Positions 1 through 6,823 are shown, counted from the first letter of the stretch. The stretch: 7,489 bases of DNA from Desulfobacteraceae bacterium (GCA_011048855.1 DSCZ01000504.1:1-7489); one strand, 5' to 3'. Notes: generated from the letters alone by a model not told the origin. A program made the numbers and translations.

Positions 1-581
1 ACAACCGGCATTTCCGCTGAAATGCGCCGAACCGTTGTTACCTCCGGGGCCAGAGCAATGACTTTGCCACGGGCGACCCCGGGTTCTATAAGACCCAGTT
101 CCTTTGCCGAAGCGTAGGATAAATCCAGGATCCTACCCTTCACAAAGGGCCCCCGGTCGTTTATCCGCACCATGGTCTCCCTGCCGTTAGTCAGGTTGAT
201 AACACGAACCCACGTTCCCATCGGCAGTGTTTTATGGGCCGCGCTTTTTTTGTACATATCATAAATTTCACCGCTCGCAGTGGGCCTCCCGTGAAATTCC
301 CCCCCGTACCACGATAGATCTCCGTATTCCACGAAGCCTTCCGAATCCGGAATCGGATAATAACGGACACCTTTGATCAGATAAGGCCTCATGGTGGGCG
401 CGAGATCGGTACCAGGCGCCACCGCCGCATATTCCGGGGTCCGGGGAAGCTCCTCGACCCGGTGAACGTCACGGCTGCAGCCGCAAAAAACCACGCAGCA
501 AAAAAGCGCAAGCGCAAAGGCGGCGCCCCGCAGGTTCAAGCTGCAACCCGGTGATTCTTTGATTGCACATCGTAGCAGCAT
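1..581 (-). CDS. rlpA: RlpA-like septal ring lytic transglycosylase lipoprotein (partial, 3' end outside window)
   Basis: Reading the minus strand from an ATG at 581-579 gives 193 codons that stay open to base 1, so the C-terminus is missing. RlpA proteins are envelope lipoproteins with a double-psi beta-barrel that cleave peptidoglycan strands lacking stem peptides. The barrel runs from about residue 84 to 180: SWYGGEFHGRPTASGE, then AAHKTLPMGTWVRVINL, then RINDRGPFVKGRILDLSYA. The putative catalytic set is visible as E105, H116 and D142, with the spacing of Pseudomonas aeruginosa RlpA E120, H131 and D157. The N-terminus has a signal peptide (hydrophobic stretch residues 19-34) and a lipobox-like FCGC with C35 as the probable lipidated cysteine; Phe at -3 and Cys at -2 are unusual. 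No strong ribosome binding site precedes the ATG, so the start is tentative. Whether a SPOR domain follows cannot be seen. It is divergent from the catabolic genes and probably unrelated to them in function. Confidence 0.9.
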   Translation of the reverse strand, partial: MLLRCAIKESPGCSLNLRGAAFALALFCCVVFCGCSRDVHRVEELPRTPEYAAVAPGTDLAPTMRPYLIKGVRYYPIPDSEGFVEYGDLSWYGGEFHGRPTASGEIYDMYKKSAAHKTLPMGTWVRVINLTNGRETMVRINDRGPFVKGRILDLSYASAKELGLIEPGVARGKVIALAPEVTTVRRISAEMPV

Positions 582-617
582 GTTGTCCGAATTCCGTTTC
601 TCTTGATCCCTGCACAG

Positions 618-647
618 AGAATACAAACTTGGGCACACTGAGGTCAA
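618..647 (-). promoter_or_regulatory. Candidate sigma70-type promoter for the rlpA-like gene
   Basis: On the minus strand, TTGACC (plus-strand 642-647) is followed after 18 bases by TATTCT (plus-strand 618-623). This matches the -35 consensus at five of six and the -10 consensus at four of six positions. It would start a transcript about 30 bases upstream of the ATG at 581. Support is by motif only. Confidence 0.4.
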
Positions 648-671
648 CTTAAAACCGCTCATTGATTTCCC

Positions 672-700
672 TTGACAGAAACCCGCTATTTATTTACAGT
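672..700 (+). promoter_or_regulatory. Candidate sigma70-type promoter for the catabolic gene run
   Basis: A perfect -35 hexamer TTGACA (672-677) is followed after exactly 17 bases by TACAGT (695-700), four of six matches to the -10 consensus. Transcription would begin near base 707, about 50 bases upstream of the SDR start codon. A short inverted repeat, TTAC-N8-GTAA (694-709), overlaps the -10, and TACA-T-TGTA (716-724) lies just downstream. Either could bind a repressor, but both are too short to be convincing alone. Confidence 0.5.
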
Positions 701-757
701 CAGCGGTAATATGGCTACATTGTAACTATTTTATCGCTGATCGGAAAGGAACTGCTT

Positions 758-1510
758 ATGCGACTCGAGGGAAAAGTTGCGATCGTCACCGGAAGCAGCC
801 GGGGCGTGGGAAGAGCTGTAGGACTTGCCTTTGCACAGGAAGGCGCAAGAATAATCGTCAATTTTTCATCCAGCAGTAAAGCCGCCGACGAGGTGGTTGA
901 CGAAGTGAAACGGATGGGAAGCGATGCGGTTGCCGTCCAGGCGGATGTGGCCGCCCGAGAGGGCGCCGGGCGCCTCGCCGAAGCGGCGATGGACACCTTC
1001 GGCCGCATAGACGTTCTGGTGAACAATGCTGGTTTCACACGCCCTGCCATGATGCTCAAGATGACTGAAGATCAATGGGACCAGGTCGTTGATATCCACT
1101 TGAAAGGAGCCTTTCTTTGCTCACAGGCAGCCGGACTCCATATGAAACAGGCGAAAAGTGGAAAAATCATCAATGTCACCTCGGTGGCGGGCATCGCCGG
1201 GACAATTGGTCAGGTCAACTACAGCGCCGCAAAGGGAGGCATTATAAGCCTGACGAAATCCATCGCCAGGGAGCTGGCCCCGCACGGGGTATGCGCAAAT
1301 GTCATTTCACTGGGGATAGTGGCCACCGATATGACCGAAAAAATCCGCACCGACGAAAAACTCAAGGAAATCTATATGAACCGGATCCTTCTCAAACGTT
1401 TCGCCGAAGCTCAGGATATTTCCCCCGCCTTTGTGTTTCTGGCGTCGGATGAAAGCAGTTACATTACCGGCCAACTGCTATGTGTCGATGGTGGTTACGG
1501 AATGATTTAA
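758..1510 (+). CDS. SDR family NAD(P)-dependent oxidoreductase, FabG-like
   Basis: A 250-residue classical short-chain dehydrogenase, normal length for FabG-type enzymes, which interconvert 3-oxoacyl and 3-hydroxyacyl thioesters in the cytoplasm. Seen directly: the nucleotide-binding TGSSRGVG (residues 11-18), D63, NNAG (89-92), S142, the catalytic YSAAK (Y155, K159), and the C-terminal ITGQLLCVDGG typical of FabG. R15 and N35, rather than an acidic residue at the end of beta-2, hint at NADP(H), as in FabG. Two oddities: the usual tetrad Asn is His (H114 in DIHLKG), as in some MFE-2-like SDRs, and the Pro of the conserved PG motif is Leu (L185). The ATG is set by GGAAAGGA (743-750), 7 bases upstream. 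It is first in a run with Had and Dch, so a hydroxyacyl-CoA or alicyclic hydroxy-CoA substrate is plausible, but substrate assignment is inference and fatty-acid FabG activity is not excluded. Confidence 0.88.
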   Translation: MRLEGKVAIVTGSSRGVGRAVGLAFAQEGARIIVNFSSSSKAADEVVDEVKRMGSDAVAVQADVAAREGAGRLAEAAMDTFGRIDVLVNNAGFTRPAMMLKMTEDQWDQVVDIHLKGAFLCSQAAGLHMKQAKSGKIINVTSVAGIAGTIGQVNYSAAKGGIISLTKSIARELAPHGVCANVISLGIVATDMTEKIRTDEKLKEIYMNRILLKRFAEAQDISPAFVFLASDESSYITGQLLCVDGGYGMI

Positions 1511-1559
1511 CGCGCGTGCTCTTGAACGGCCCGAAATGAAGTTCTCTGCAATTCAACAC

Positions 1560-1565
1560 AGGAGG
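1560..1565 (+). promoter_or_regulatory. Shine-Dalgarno AGGAGG deciding the Had start
   Basis: A perfect AGGAGG ends 6 bases before the ATG at 1572. The in-frame ATG at 1566 touches the motif, and the ATG at 1536 lies upstream of it, so 1572 is the best start. Confidence 0.85.
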
Positions 1566-1571
1566 ATGGCA

Positions 1572-2651
1572 ATGAAACCCGTACCAGAAAATATATTCAC
1601 CTGGCAGATGGTACAGGATGAAACCGGTGGAAGCTTCCGCAAGGTTTCTCTGCCGGTTCCGGAACTTAAACCCGATGAAGTCCTGGTGGAAATTGCAGGC
1701 TGTGGAGTCTGCCACACGGATCTTGGTTATTTTTATGACAAGGTTCCCACGGTGAATCCACCACCCCTAACCCTCGGACATGAGATTTCCGGCATCGTCG
1801 TCGCCGGCGACGAAGCATGGCTGGGCGAAGAGGTCATCATCCCTGCGGTCATGCCCTGTCGGCGCTGCCTGCTGTGCAAGACCGGAAGAGGCAATAGATG
1901 CCTGAACCAGAAGATGCCTGGCAACAGCCTGGGGATTTACGGCGGCTTTTCGAGCCATATTCCGGTCCCAAGCATCGATTTATGTCCTGTCAAAGACCGG
2001 GGGGGAATACCCCTGCATTCACTGGCGGTGGTAGCGGATGCTGCAACCACCCCGTACCAGGCCCTGAAACGGGCAGAGCTCGACACGGGGGATAATGTCA
2101 TAATCATCGGAGTGGGAGGTGTTGGACAATACCTGGTCCAGGAAGCCAAAGCACTGGGTGCCGGCACCGTGGTTGCCGTGGACATTAACGAGGCAAGGCT
2201 TCAGAATATGCTTTCCTACGGTGCGGATCATGTCATTAACAGTTCCGATAAATCGCTGAAGGATATATCCAACGAGATTAAAAAAATCAGAAAAGAGTCC
2301 GGCCTGCCGGTCTTCGGCTGGAAAATTTTCGAAGCTTCCGGCACGCGGCCGGGACAGGAAATCGCCCTCAGCCTCCTCAGCTTCACCGGCAAGTTGATAA
2401 TCATCGGATTCGGCCTGCATAAAGTGGAATATTCCATAAGCAGGCTTATGGCTTTCGATGCCGAGATCATAGGCACCTGGGGCTGTCTCCCCGAATACTA
2501 TCCGCAGGTGCTGCAGTTCGTCCTGTCAGGTAAAGTGGCGATGGAACCGTTCGTTGAAACCAGGCCGATGAGTTCCATTGCCGAGACTTTCGAAGAAGTA
2601 CATTCCAAAGGAGCACCGGAAAGAAGAATCGTACTGGTTCCCGATTTTTAA
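1572..2651 (+). CDS. had: 6-hydroxycyclohex-1-ene-1-carbonyl-CoA dehydrogenase (Had/BamQ-like zinc alcohol dehydrogenase)
   Basis: A 359-residue zinc-dependent medium-chain dehydrogenase, close to the length I recall for Thauera Had. The family oxidises 6-hydroxycyclohex-1-ene-1-carbonyl-CoA to the 6-oxo compound with NAD, the second step after benzoyl-CoA ring reduction. Visible: catalytic zinc region GCGVCHTDLGYFYD (C47) and GHE (H70, E71), structural zinc cysteines C96, C99, C102 and C110, VADAATTPYQA (154-164) with D156 where many alcohol dehydrogenases have Cys, Rossmann GVGGVG (180-185) and D204 at the end of beta-2, consistent with NAD. Segments resembling Had from memory rather than general ADHs are WKIFEASGT (250-258) and LMAFDAEIIGTWGCLPEYYP (292-311). 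The start at 1572 is fixed by AGGAGG at 1560-1565. It sits 61 bases after the SDR and 141 before the Dch-like gene, its pathway neighbour. A Had-like enzyme acting on a related cyclic hydroxyacyl-CoA remains possible. Confidence 0.83.
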   Translation: MKPVPENIFTWQMVQDETGGSFRKVSLPVPELKPDEVLVEIAGCGVCHTDLGYFYDKVPTVNPPPLTLGHEISGIVVAGDEAWLGEEVIIPAVMPCRRCLLCKTGRGNRCLNQKMPGNSLGIYGGFSSHIPVPSIDLCPVKDRGGIPLHSLAVVADAATTPYQALKRAELDTGDNVIIIGVGGVGQYLVQEAKALGAGTVVAVDINEARLQNMLSYGADHVINSSDKSLKDISNEIKKIRKESGLPVFGWKIFEASGTRPGQEIALSLLSFTGKLIIIGFGLHKVEYSISRLMAFDAEIIGTWGCLPEYYPQVLQFVLSGKVAMEPFVETRPMSSIAETFEEVHSKGAPERRIVLVPDF

Positions 2652-2654
2652 AAT

Positions 2655-2681
2655 CACCGGCTTTGCCGGTTTCCTCGTTTT
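2655..2681 (+). terminator. Weak hairpin with T-rich tail between had and dch (possible attenuator)
   Basis: A perfect 6-bp stem, ACCGGC (2656-2661) and GCCGGT (2665-2670), with a TTT loop begins four bases after the had stop codon. The downstream tail TTCCTCGTTTT is T-rich but interrupted. It may partly terminate transcription or protect the 3' end of the had message; it is not a convincing full terminator, and the same-strand genes continue after it. Confidence 0.3.
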
Positions 2682-2792
2682 GGAGTCCGGGCTGAAAGAG
2701 GCTCGACAAGTTCAACAGACGGCCGGTGCTCTTTCTATTGTTTAATGAACGGGCATCGACGTTGGGAATGACATGGACCGGAGGAACACGCA

Positions 2793-3560
2793 ATGGACTA
2801 TCAATACATAAAAACAGATGCCACAGGCGGACTCGGGACGATCACCCTGTCGAGACCGCCCCTTAATGTACTGAACATTGCGATGATGGAGGAAATCAAC
2901 GACGTACTTGATTCCTGGCGCGAGCATCCTGACCTTCGCATAATCCTCATGGCGGCCGAAGGCAAGTGTTTCTCGGCCGGGGTGGATGTCGGGGAACACA
3001 TGGGGGATATGGCGCCGAAGATGATTGAGGTTTTCCACAGGATGTTCCGCCTGCTCGACTCGGTTCGAATCCCGACGGTTGCATCCGTATTTGGATCATG
3101 CCTTGGAGGCGGTTTCGAACTCGCGGCTTTCTGCGATATGGTCCTTGCATCGGAAAGTGCTTCTTTCGGCCAGCCGGAAATCAAAGTCGGCGTTTTCCCT
3201 CCGATAGCGGCCCAGCTGCTTCCGCGCATCATAGGAAGAAAAGCGGCTTTTGAAATCATTTTTTCGGGTAGAACGATGAACGCAGAAGAGGCCCTCTCTC
3301 TCGGTATTGTCAATAAAGTGGTTCCGGATGCAGAGCTGCAGGAAGCCACCGCGGCGTTTACATCCCGGTTCGTCAAACTCAGCGCAGAAGTCCTGAGGCA
3401 TACCAAGCATGCCTTCAACGCAGGGCTGCGCGACGATCTGGAACCATCGTTGAAAATCATAGAAGACATTTACCTGAACGAATTGATGAAAAGCCATGAC
3501 GCCGCTGAAGGGCTTAAAGCCTTCGTCGAAAAACGCAAACCTCAATGGAGCCACCGTTGA
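2793..3560 (+). CDS. dch: Cyclohexa-1,5-diene-1-carbonyl-CoA hydratase (Dch/BamR-like crotonase family)
   Basis: A 255-residue enoyl-CoA hydratase/isomerase family protein. Dch adds water to the cyclic dienoyl-CoA made by benzoyl-CoA reductase, giving the 6-hydroxy-enoyl-CoA used by Had. Seen: oxyanion-hole segments CFSAGVDVGEHM (59-70) and GSCLGGGFEL (101-110), both hydratase glutamates, E109 and E129 (FGQPEI), and VFPPIAAQLLPRIIG (134-148) in place of the GAGGTQRL-type loop of ordinary crotonases. The C-terminus LMKSHDAAEGLKAFVEKR (231-248) closely resembles my recollection of Thauera Dch. The start ATG is preceded by GGAGG at 2780-2784, 8 bases away. It follows had by 141 bases, and its 3' end overlaps the AAA+ gene by 16 bases, implying coupled translation. 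Family membership is certain; the specific substrate rests on these motifs and the Had neighbour. Confidence 0.83.
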   Translation: MDYQYIKTDATGGLGTITLSRPPLNVLNIAMMEEINDVLDSWREHPDLRIILMAAEGKCFSAGVDVGEHMGDMAPKMIEVFHRMFRLLDSVRIPTVASVFGSCLGGGFELAAFCDMVLASESASFGQPEIKVGVFPPIAAQLLPRIIGRKAAFEIIFSGRTMNAEEALSLGIVNKVVPDAELQEATAAFTSRFVKLSAEVLRHTKHAFNAGLRDDLEPSLKIIEDIYLNELMKSHDAAEGLKAFVEKRKPQWSHR

Positions 3561-4819
3561 AACGTATCTATATCGCCAATCAGGGTGAACTGGATGAAAT
3601 CGATGAAATACGGTGGCTGGTCAGAGCTTTGACCCGGAAAAAGCATATCGCGCTTTCCGGAGATCCGGGTCACGGAAAATCCAGTGCGGTGCGATATGTG
3701 GCTGAAATGCTGGGCAAAAAGGTTTTTTCGAGAAATTGCCAGCTTCACGAACAGACCTTCGACTATCTTGGGCGACCCATGCTCGAAGGCGGGAGGACGA
3801 CCTACACGCTCACCCAGTTCACATCGGCTCTCAGGGAAGGCGGCATACTGATAAACGAAGAAACCAGTGAAATGCCATCGGAAATCCAGAAGTATCTCTC
3901 CACCCTGCTGTCGGACAATTACCTGGATTTCGTCGTCCTGGACGAGAACGGTAACGAACGAACGCTGGCCTATATGAAAGAACATAAAGGGTGGAAAGTC
4001 GAAGATTTCACTTATGTCGAAACCTTCAACCCCCCAAAAAACAACACCGGTCGCGATAACTTTGAATTTTCGCACAAAAGCCGTGTCACCCCTTTCACTT
4101 TCAAGGACCTCGATTCTCTGCTGGCCGCCTTTATCGCTTTTCATATGATCGGAGAAAAATTCCCGATTCCCCTCACCGAGCGGGGGCTGTTACAGGACCA
4201 CGATTCCGGGGACTGGCTTTTCACCGGGAAACATCATGACCGCTGGTGGACATCGGACGGTCGACCGCTTGATCCAGTTGAAATAGAAGCCCAGGAAACC
4301 TATCTCTATTTTCCAAAAACCATCCCGTCAGATGCCGTTATGCGAAGCAGGCTTTTCGACGAACTCAAGCGGAAAGGGAAATTCTACTACGACTTTCTGC
4401 TGTTTCTCGCTGGTGTCAGGGCATTGGTGAACCCCGATGTATTCCGCTACGATTCGCTCGGAGAAAAGGTGTCCCGAATGATTCCTGAAAAGGACAAAGG
4501 CGAAGTCCTGCTCATCGTTTACCCGGATCAGCGGATGGTAACCGATGGTTTCGAGGCCTACAGGGATTATCGCGGGAAGTTCGGCGAAACCACCGCCCGG
4601 CTTGCCACCGCCCTGGATGTGCTCAACAAGATTTTACACGGAGCACTCAAGGACAGGGAACTGAACAACAACGCCACGCAGGCCGACTTTTTAAAACTCA
4701 TGGCGGCTGAGGTCGGTTTGCTGCCACGTCCCGAGGACGGGATTGCAGAAATCGAAGACTACGTGAGCGAAATCCCAGGGGGAGTCGGCCACGGTGTGGG
4801 TGCGACTTTCAACGAGTGA
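3545..4819 (+). CDS. MoxR-class AAA+ ATPase (NorQ/CbbQ/CoxD-like), partner of the VWA protein
   Basis: A 424-residue cytoplasmic AAA+ protein with its ATPase core at the N-terminus and no added DNA-binding domain. Seen: Walker A GDPGHGKS (39-46), Walker B-like ILINEE (101-106), sensor-1 segment ETFNPPKNNTGR (159-170, N162) and a candidate arginine finger at R180. Walker B has Asn (N104) where the family normally has the Mg-coordinating Asp, while the catalytic Glu (E105) is kept. The roughly 240-residue C-terminal part is long for MoxR proteins; I do not recognise a domain after about residue 190. MoxR-class ATPases act as hexameric chaperones that remodel or load metal into target enzymes together with a VWA protein, exactly the product of the next gene. 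The ATG at 3545 has no ribosome binding site; a TTG at 3557, overlapping the dch stop, has GGAG 6 bases upstream and could be the true start. The target is unknown; an enzyme of the aromatic pathway is inferred from context. Confidence 0.88.
   Translation: MEPPLKRIYIANQGELDEIDEIRWLVRALTRKKHIALSGDPGHGKSSAVRYVAEMLGKKVFSRNCQLHEQTFDYLGRPMLEGGRTTYTLTQFTSALREGGILINEETSEMPSEIQKYLSTLLSDNYLDFVVLDENGNERTLAYMKEHKGWKVEDFTYVETFNPPKNNTGRDNFEFSHKSRVTPFTFKDLDSLLAAFIAFHMIGEKFPIPLTERGLLQDHDSGDWLFTGKHHDRWWTSDGRPLDPVEIEAQETYLYFPKTIPSDAVMRSRLFDELKRKGKFYYDFLLFLAGVRALVNPDVFRYDSLGEKVSRMIPEKDKGEVLLIVYPDQRMVTDGFEAYRDYRGKFGETTARLATALDVLNKILHGALKDRELNNNATQADFLKLMAAEVGLLPRPEDGIAEIEDYVSEIPGGVGHGVGATFNE
3547..3550 (+). promoter_or_regulatory. 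GGAG element that may direct an alternative TTG start of the AAA+ gene
   Basis: GGAG lies 6 bases before an in-frame TTG (3557-3559) whose last two bases are the first two of the dch TGA stop. This is a typical coupled start-stop layout, while the ATG at 3545 has no upstream purine-rich motif. Using TTG would remove only four residues. Confidence 0.35.
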
Positions 4820-4828
4820 TGGGGCACC

Positions 4829-6817
4829 ATGCTGAAATTCGGTGCGTATATGACGGCGGAAGATGTGAGGGCACTGCTTGAAAGCGCGTACTGTCAGGGG
4901 ATAACTCTCGCCGATTTCACCGGCAATCCTTTTTTTTCCGATCACTTCAACGGAGTTTACTTACCTTTGCTCGAAAACCGGGTGCCGGTGGCGCCGGGCG
5001 CGGCACCCGCGCAAACAGGCGTAATCTCGAATCCGGAACACGATCATCGTGCCACCTTTTTAATACGGCTCCGTGCATATATGGATTTCTTTCCCAAGGA
5101 CGGCCCGGAAAAAGTCAACCTGAACCGTAACATCACCCTCTATAAGGCGCTGTTGATAAAACAGGCGGCCTGTATACGCGAGGGATCCATCGAACCCCTC
5201 AACCCTGCAGGAATTTTCGACCGCCTCCAAAACCCCCCGATTGCACGCAGGCTTTACTGCAACTGCATCGAAAACACAAGGTCCATCCGGAACCTGCTGT
5301 CCCGGTTTCCCCATCGTTCCGATTTCCGACGCTGTGTTCGCTTCTACAACCTGATGACCCTAGGGATCCACGGCCGCTACACTGGGCGTCTGATGGAAGA
5401 TTTCATCCAGGCCCTGGAACGACGTCTGGCCTGCGGAAACGACCTGGGCCGGCTGATCGCCGAAAATCCCGGACCGCGGCTTGCCGCCAACGGTCTCTAC
5501 GATTCTCTCGAAGCCCTGCAACGCGATGAAGCCCGATTCCTGAACCACAGGGTTCCACGGTTCCCGGCCCTGAAACGGCTCGAAACAACCGGAGAGCTGC
5601 TAGGCCACGTCGTCGGCCTCGTCTCCGGGATCATCGGTGGGAGCATCGTAGATTCGGTAAAGCTGGCGATTCAATGCCATGATCTACTGGTAAAACTTTC
5701 CTGTGGATCCGGCGAAGCGCAGGGGGGTGAAACGGACTTTTTTATTCCTCTCAGGCCCGAGATGGATTTTTTCCAGGGTTCACTTCACCCGGATTCTACA
5801 GCCGATCTCGACGCCATGGAAAACGAAATCAGGCAACGGGTTGCCGCCATCGCATCAAGCCTTCGCCCCGGGCCGGATATCCAGATTCGGTCTTCAATCG
5901 ACAAGGGCCCTGCGGTGAGAGGGACGATCGTTCATGAATACCGCGAAAACGGTCCCAGGGAAGGTGCGGCGCGAGTCATTCATAAACGGCTGGTACACGG
6001 AGATCCCGAATTCATCGTCCGGATAAGAAATTCCTATCCCGGCGTCATTGGAGTTATAACCGAACAGTTCAGGAACCTCAAGTTGAACCGGCTCCAGGTG
6101 TTGAGAATGCAGAGAAAGCCGGAGTCATTCAATCCGGCAGGTTTGGTTTATGCTGTGATCGACGACAATTTCGCCCGCCAGCAGCGGTTCTATGACGCCT
6201 CTCTGCGAAACCGCAGATCTTATGCGATATATCATCTGATCGACGCCTCGGGTTCAACATCCGCCATCCTTTCCCCCGCCCGCCGATCCGTGGTAGACCC
6301 AGGCAGGGAAGCAAACGTTCTGGATGTGGAAAAAACCGCTGCTGCAGCCATCTTCACCGCGATTGAAGATCTGGATCAACACGAATCCTTCATCCAGAAG
6401 ATGTTCCTTTATCAATCGGACATGGACACCCTGATTTACCAGGCGGGAGAGATGTCCTGTCTTACCCGCCTCGAAGCTGACCTTGCCAACCGCGACGGCG
6501 CCGCAATCAGAGGCGTCAGCAGCATGCTGGCAGCCGAGGCCGCCGAAACCAGGGTATTGTTTATCTTTGCCGATGGAATGCCTTCCGACCGCGATTATCC
6601 GGATGGCATACGCGACACCGAGATGGCGGTAAAAGAAGCGGCGGACCGGGGTGTAAAAGTATTCTATATCCTGACCAAAAACACGACCACCATGTCACTT
6701 ACCGAACGTTCCCAATTCAACCGTATCTCCCGGTTTGCCACGGACCGAAAAATAGTTTACCATCCGTCCCAGCTCCCGTTCAAAACACGGGATCTGTTCA
6801 CCGCTCATCTTGTTTAA
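4829..6817 (+). CDS. NorD/CbbO-like protein with C-terminal von Willebrand factor A domain
   Basis: A 662-residue, mainly helical protein with a VWA domain at about 466-650. Seen: MIDAS motif DASGS (D472, S474, S476), then NRDGAAIRG (554-562), then FADGMPSDRDY (580-590) with D582, followed by IRDTEMAVKEAADRG (594-608). This order closely follows the NorD C-terminus. Residues 419-446 also match the segment preceding NorD VWA domains. The third MIDAS position, normally Thr, appears to be Asn (N554). The N-terminal 450 residues show no domain I can name; there is a hydrophobic Gly-rich stretch at 257-274 and a CxC at 144-146. NorD, CbbO and CoxE work with a MoxR ATPase to activate a metalloenzyme, the VWA domain contacting the target through a bound metal. 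The ATG lies 9 bases after the ATPase stop, with only a weak GGGG before it, so the two are surely co-translated. The client enzyme cannot be read from the sequence. Confidence 0.88.
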   Translation: MLKFGAYMTAEDVRALLESAYCQGITLADFTGNPFFSDHFNGVYLPLLENRVPVAPGAAPAQTGVISNPEHDHRATFLIRLRAYMDFFPKDGPEKVNLNRNITLYKALLIKQAACIREGSIEPLNPAGIFDRLQNPPIARRLYCNCIENTRSIRNLLSRFPHRSDFRRCVRFYNLMTLGIHGRYTGRLMEDFIQALERRLACGNDLGRLIAENPGPRLAANGLYDSLEALQRDEARFLNHRVPRFPALKRLETTGELLGHVVGLVSGIIGGSIVDSVKLAIQCHDLLVKLSCGSGEAQGGETDFFIPLRPEMDFFQGSLHPDSTADLDAMENEIRQRVAAIASSLRPGPDIQIRSSIDKGPAVRGTIVHEYRENGPREGAARVIHKRLVHGDPEFIVRIRNSYPGVIGVITEQFRNLKLNRLQVLRMQRKPESFNPAGLVYAVIDDNFARQQRFYDASLRNRRSYAIYHLIDASGSTSAILSPARRSVVDPGREANVLDVEKTAAAAIFTAIEDLDQHESFIQKMFLYQSDMDTLIYQAGEMSCLTRLEADLANRDGAAIRGVSSMLAAEAAETRVLFIFADGMPSDRDYPDGIRDTEMAVKEAADRGVKVFYILTKNTTTMSLTERSQFNRISRFATDRKIVYHPSQLPFKTRDLFTAHLV

Positions 6818-6823
6818 AAAAAC

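Noticed and set aside
1536..1571. A 12-codon N-terminal extension of the Had-like protein from an upstream ATG.
   Set aside because: The perfect AGGAGG at 1560-1565 lies inside this extension and is ideally placed for the ATG at 1572; the extension has no ribosome binding site of its own.
2801..3469. A 222-codon open frame on the minus strand opposite the dch-like gene.
   Set aside because: It is low-complexity, rich in Ser, Arg and Pro, has no recognisable motif, and mirrors a clear crotonase gene; it is an antisense shadow.
3542..4144. A 200-codon open frame on the minus strand opposite the ATPase gene.
   Set aside because: The plus strand carries intact Walker and sensor motifs here, while the antisense product has no motif or plausible start signal.
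4930..4937. A run of eight T within the VWA gene that might allow programmed slippage or hide a frameshift.
   Set aside because: The frame continues unbroken for more than 620 codons with recognisable domains, so there is no sign of a frameshift, and no stimulatory structure is evident.
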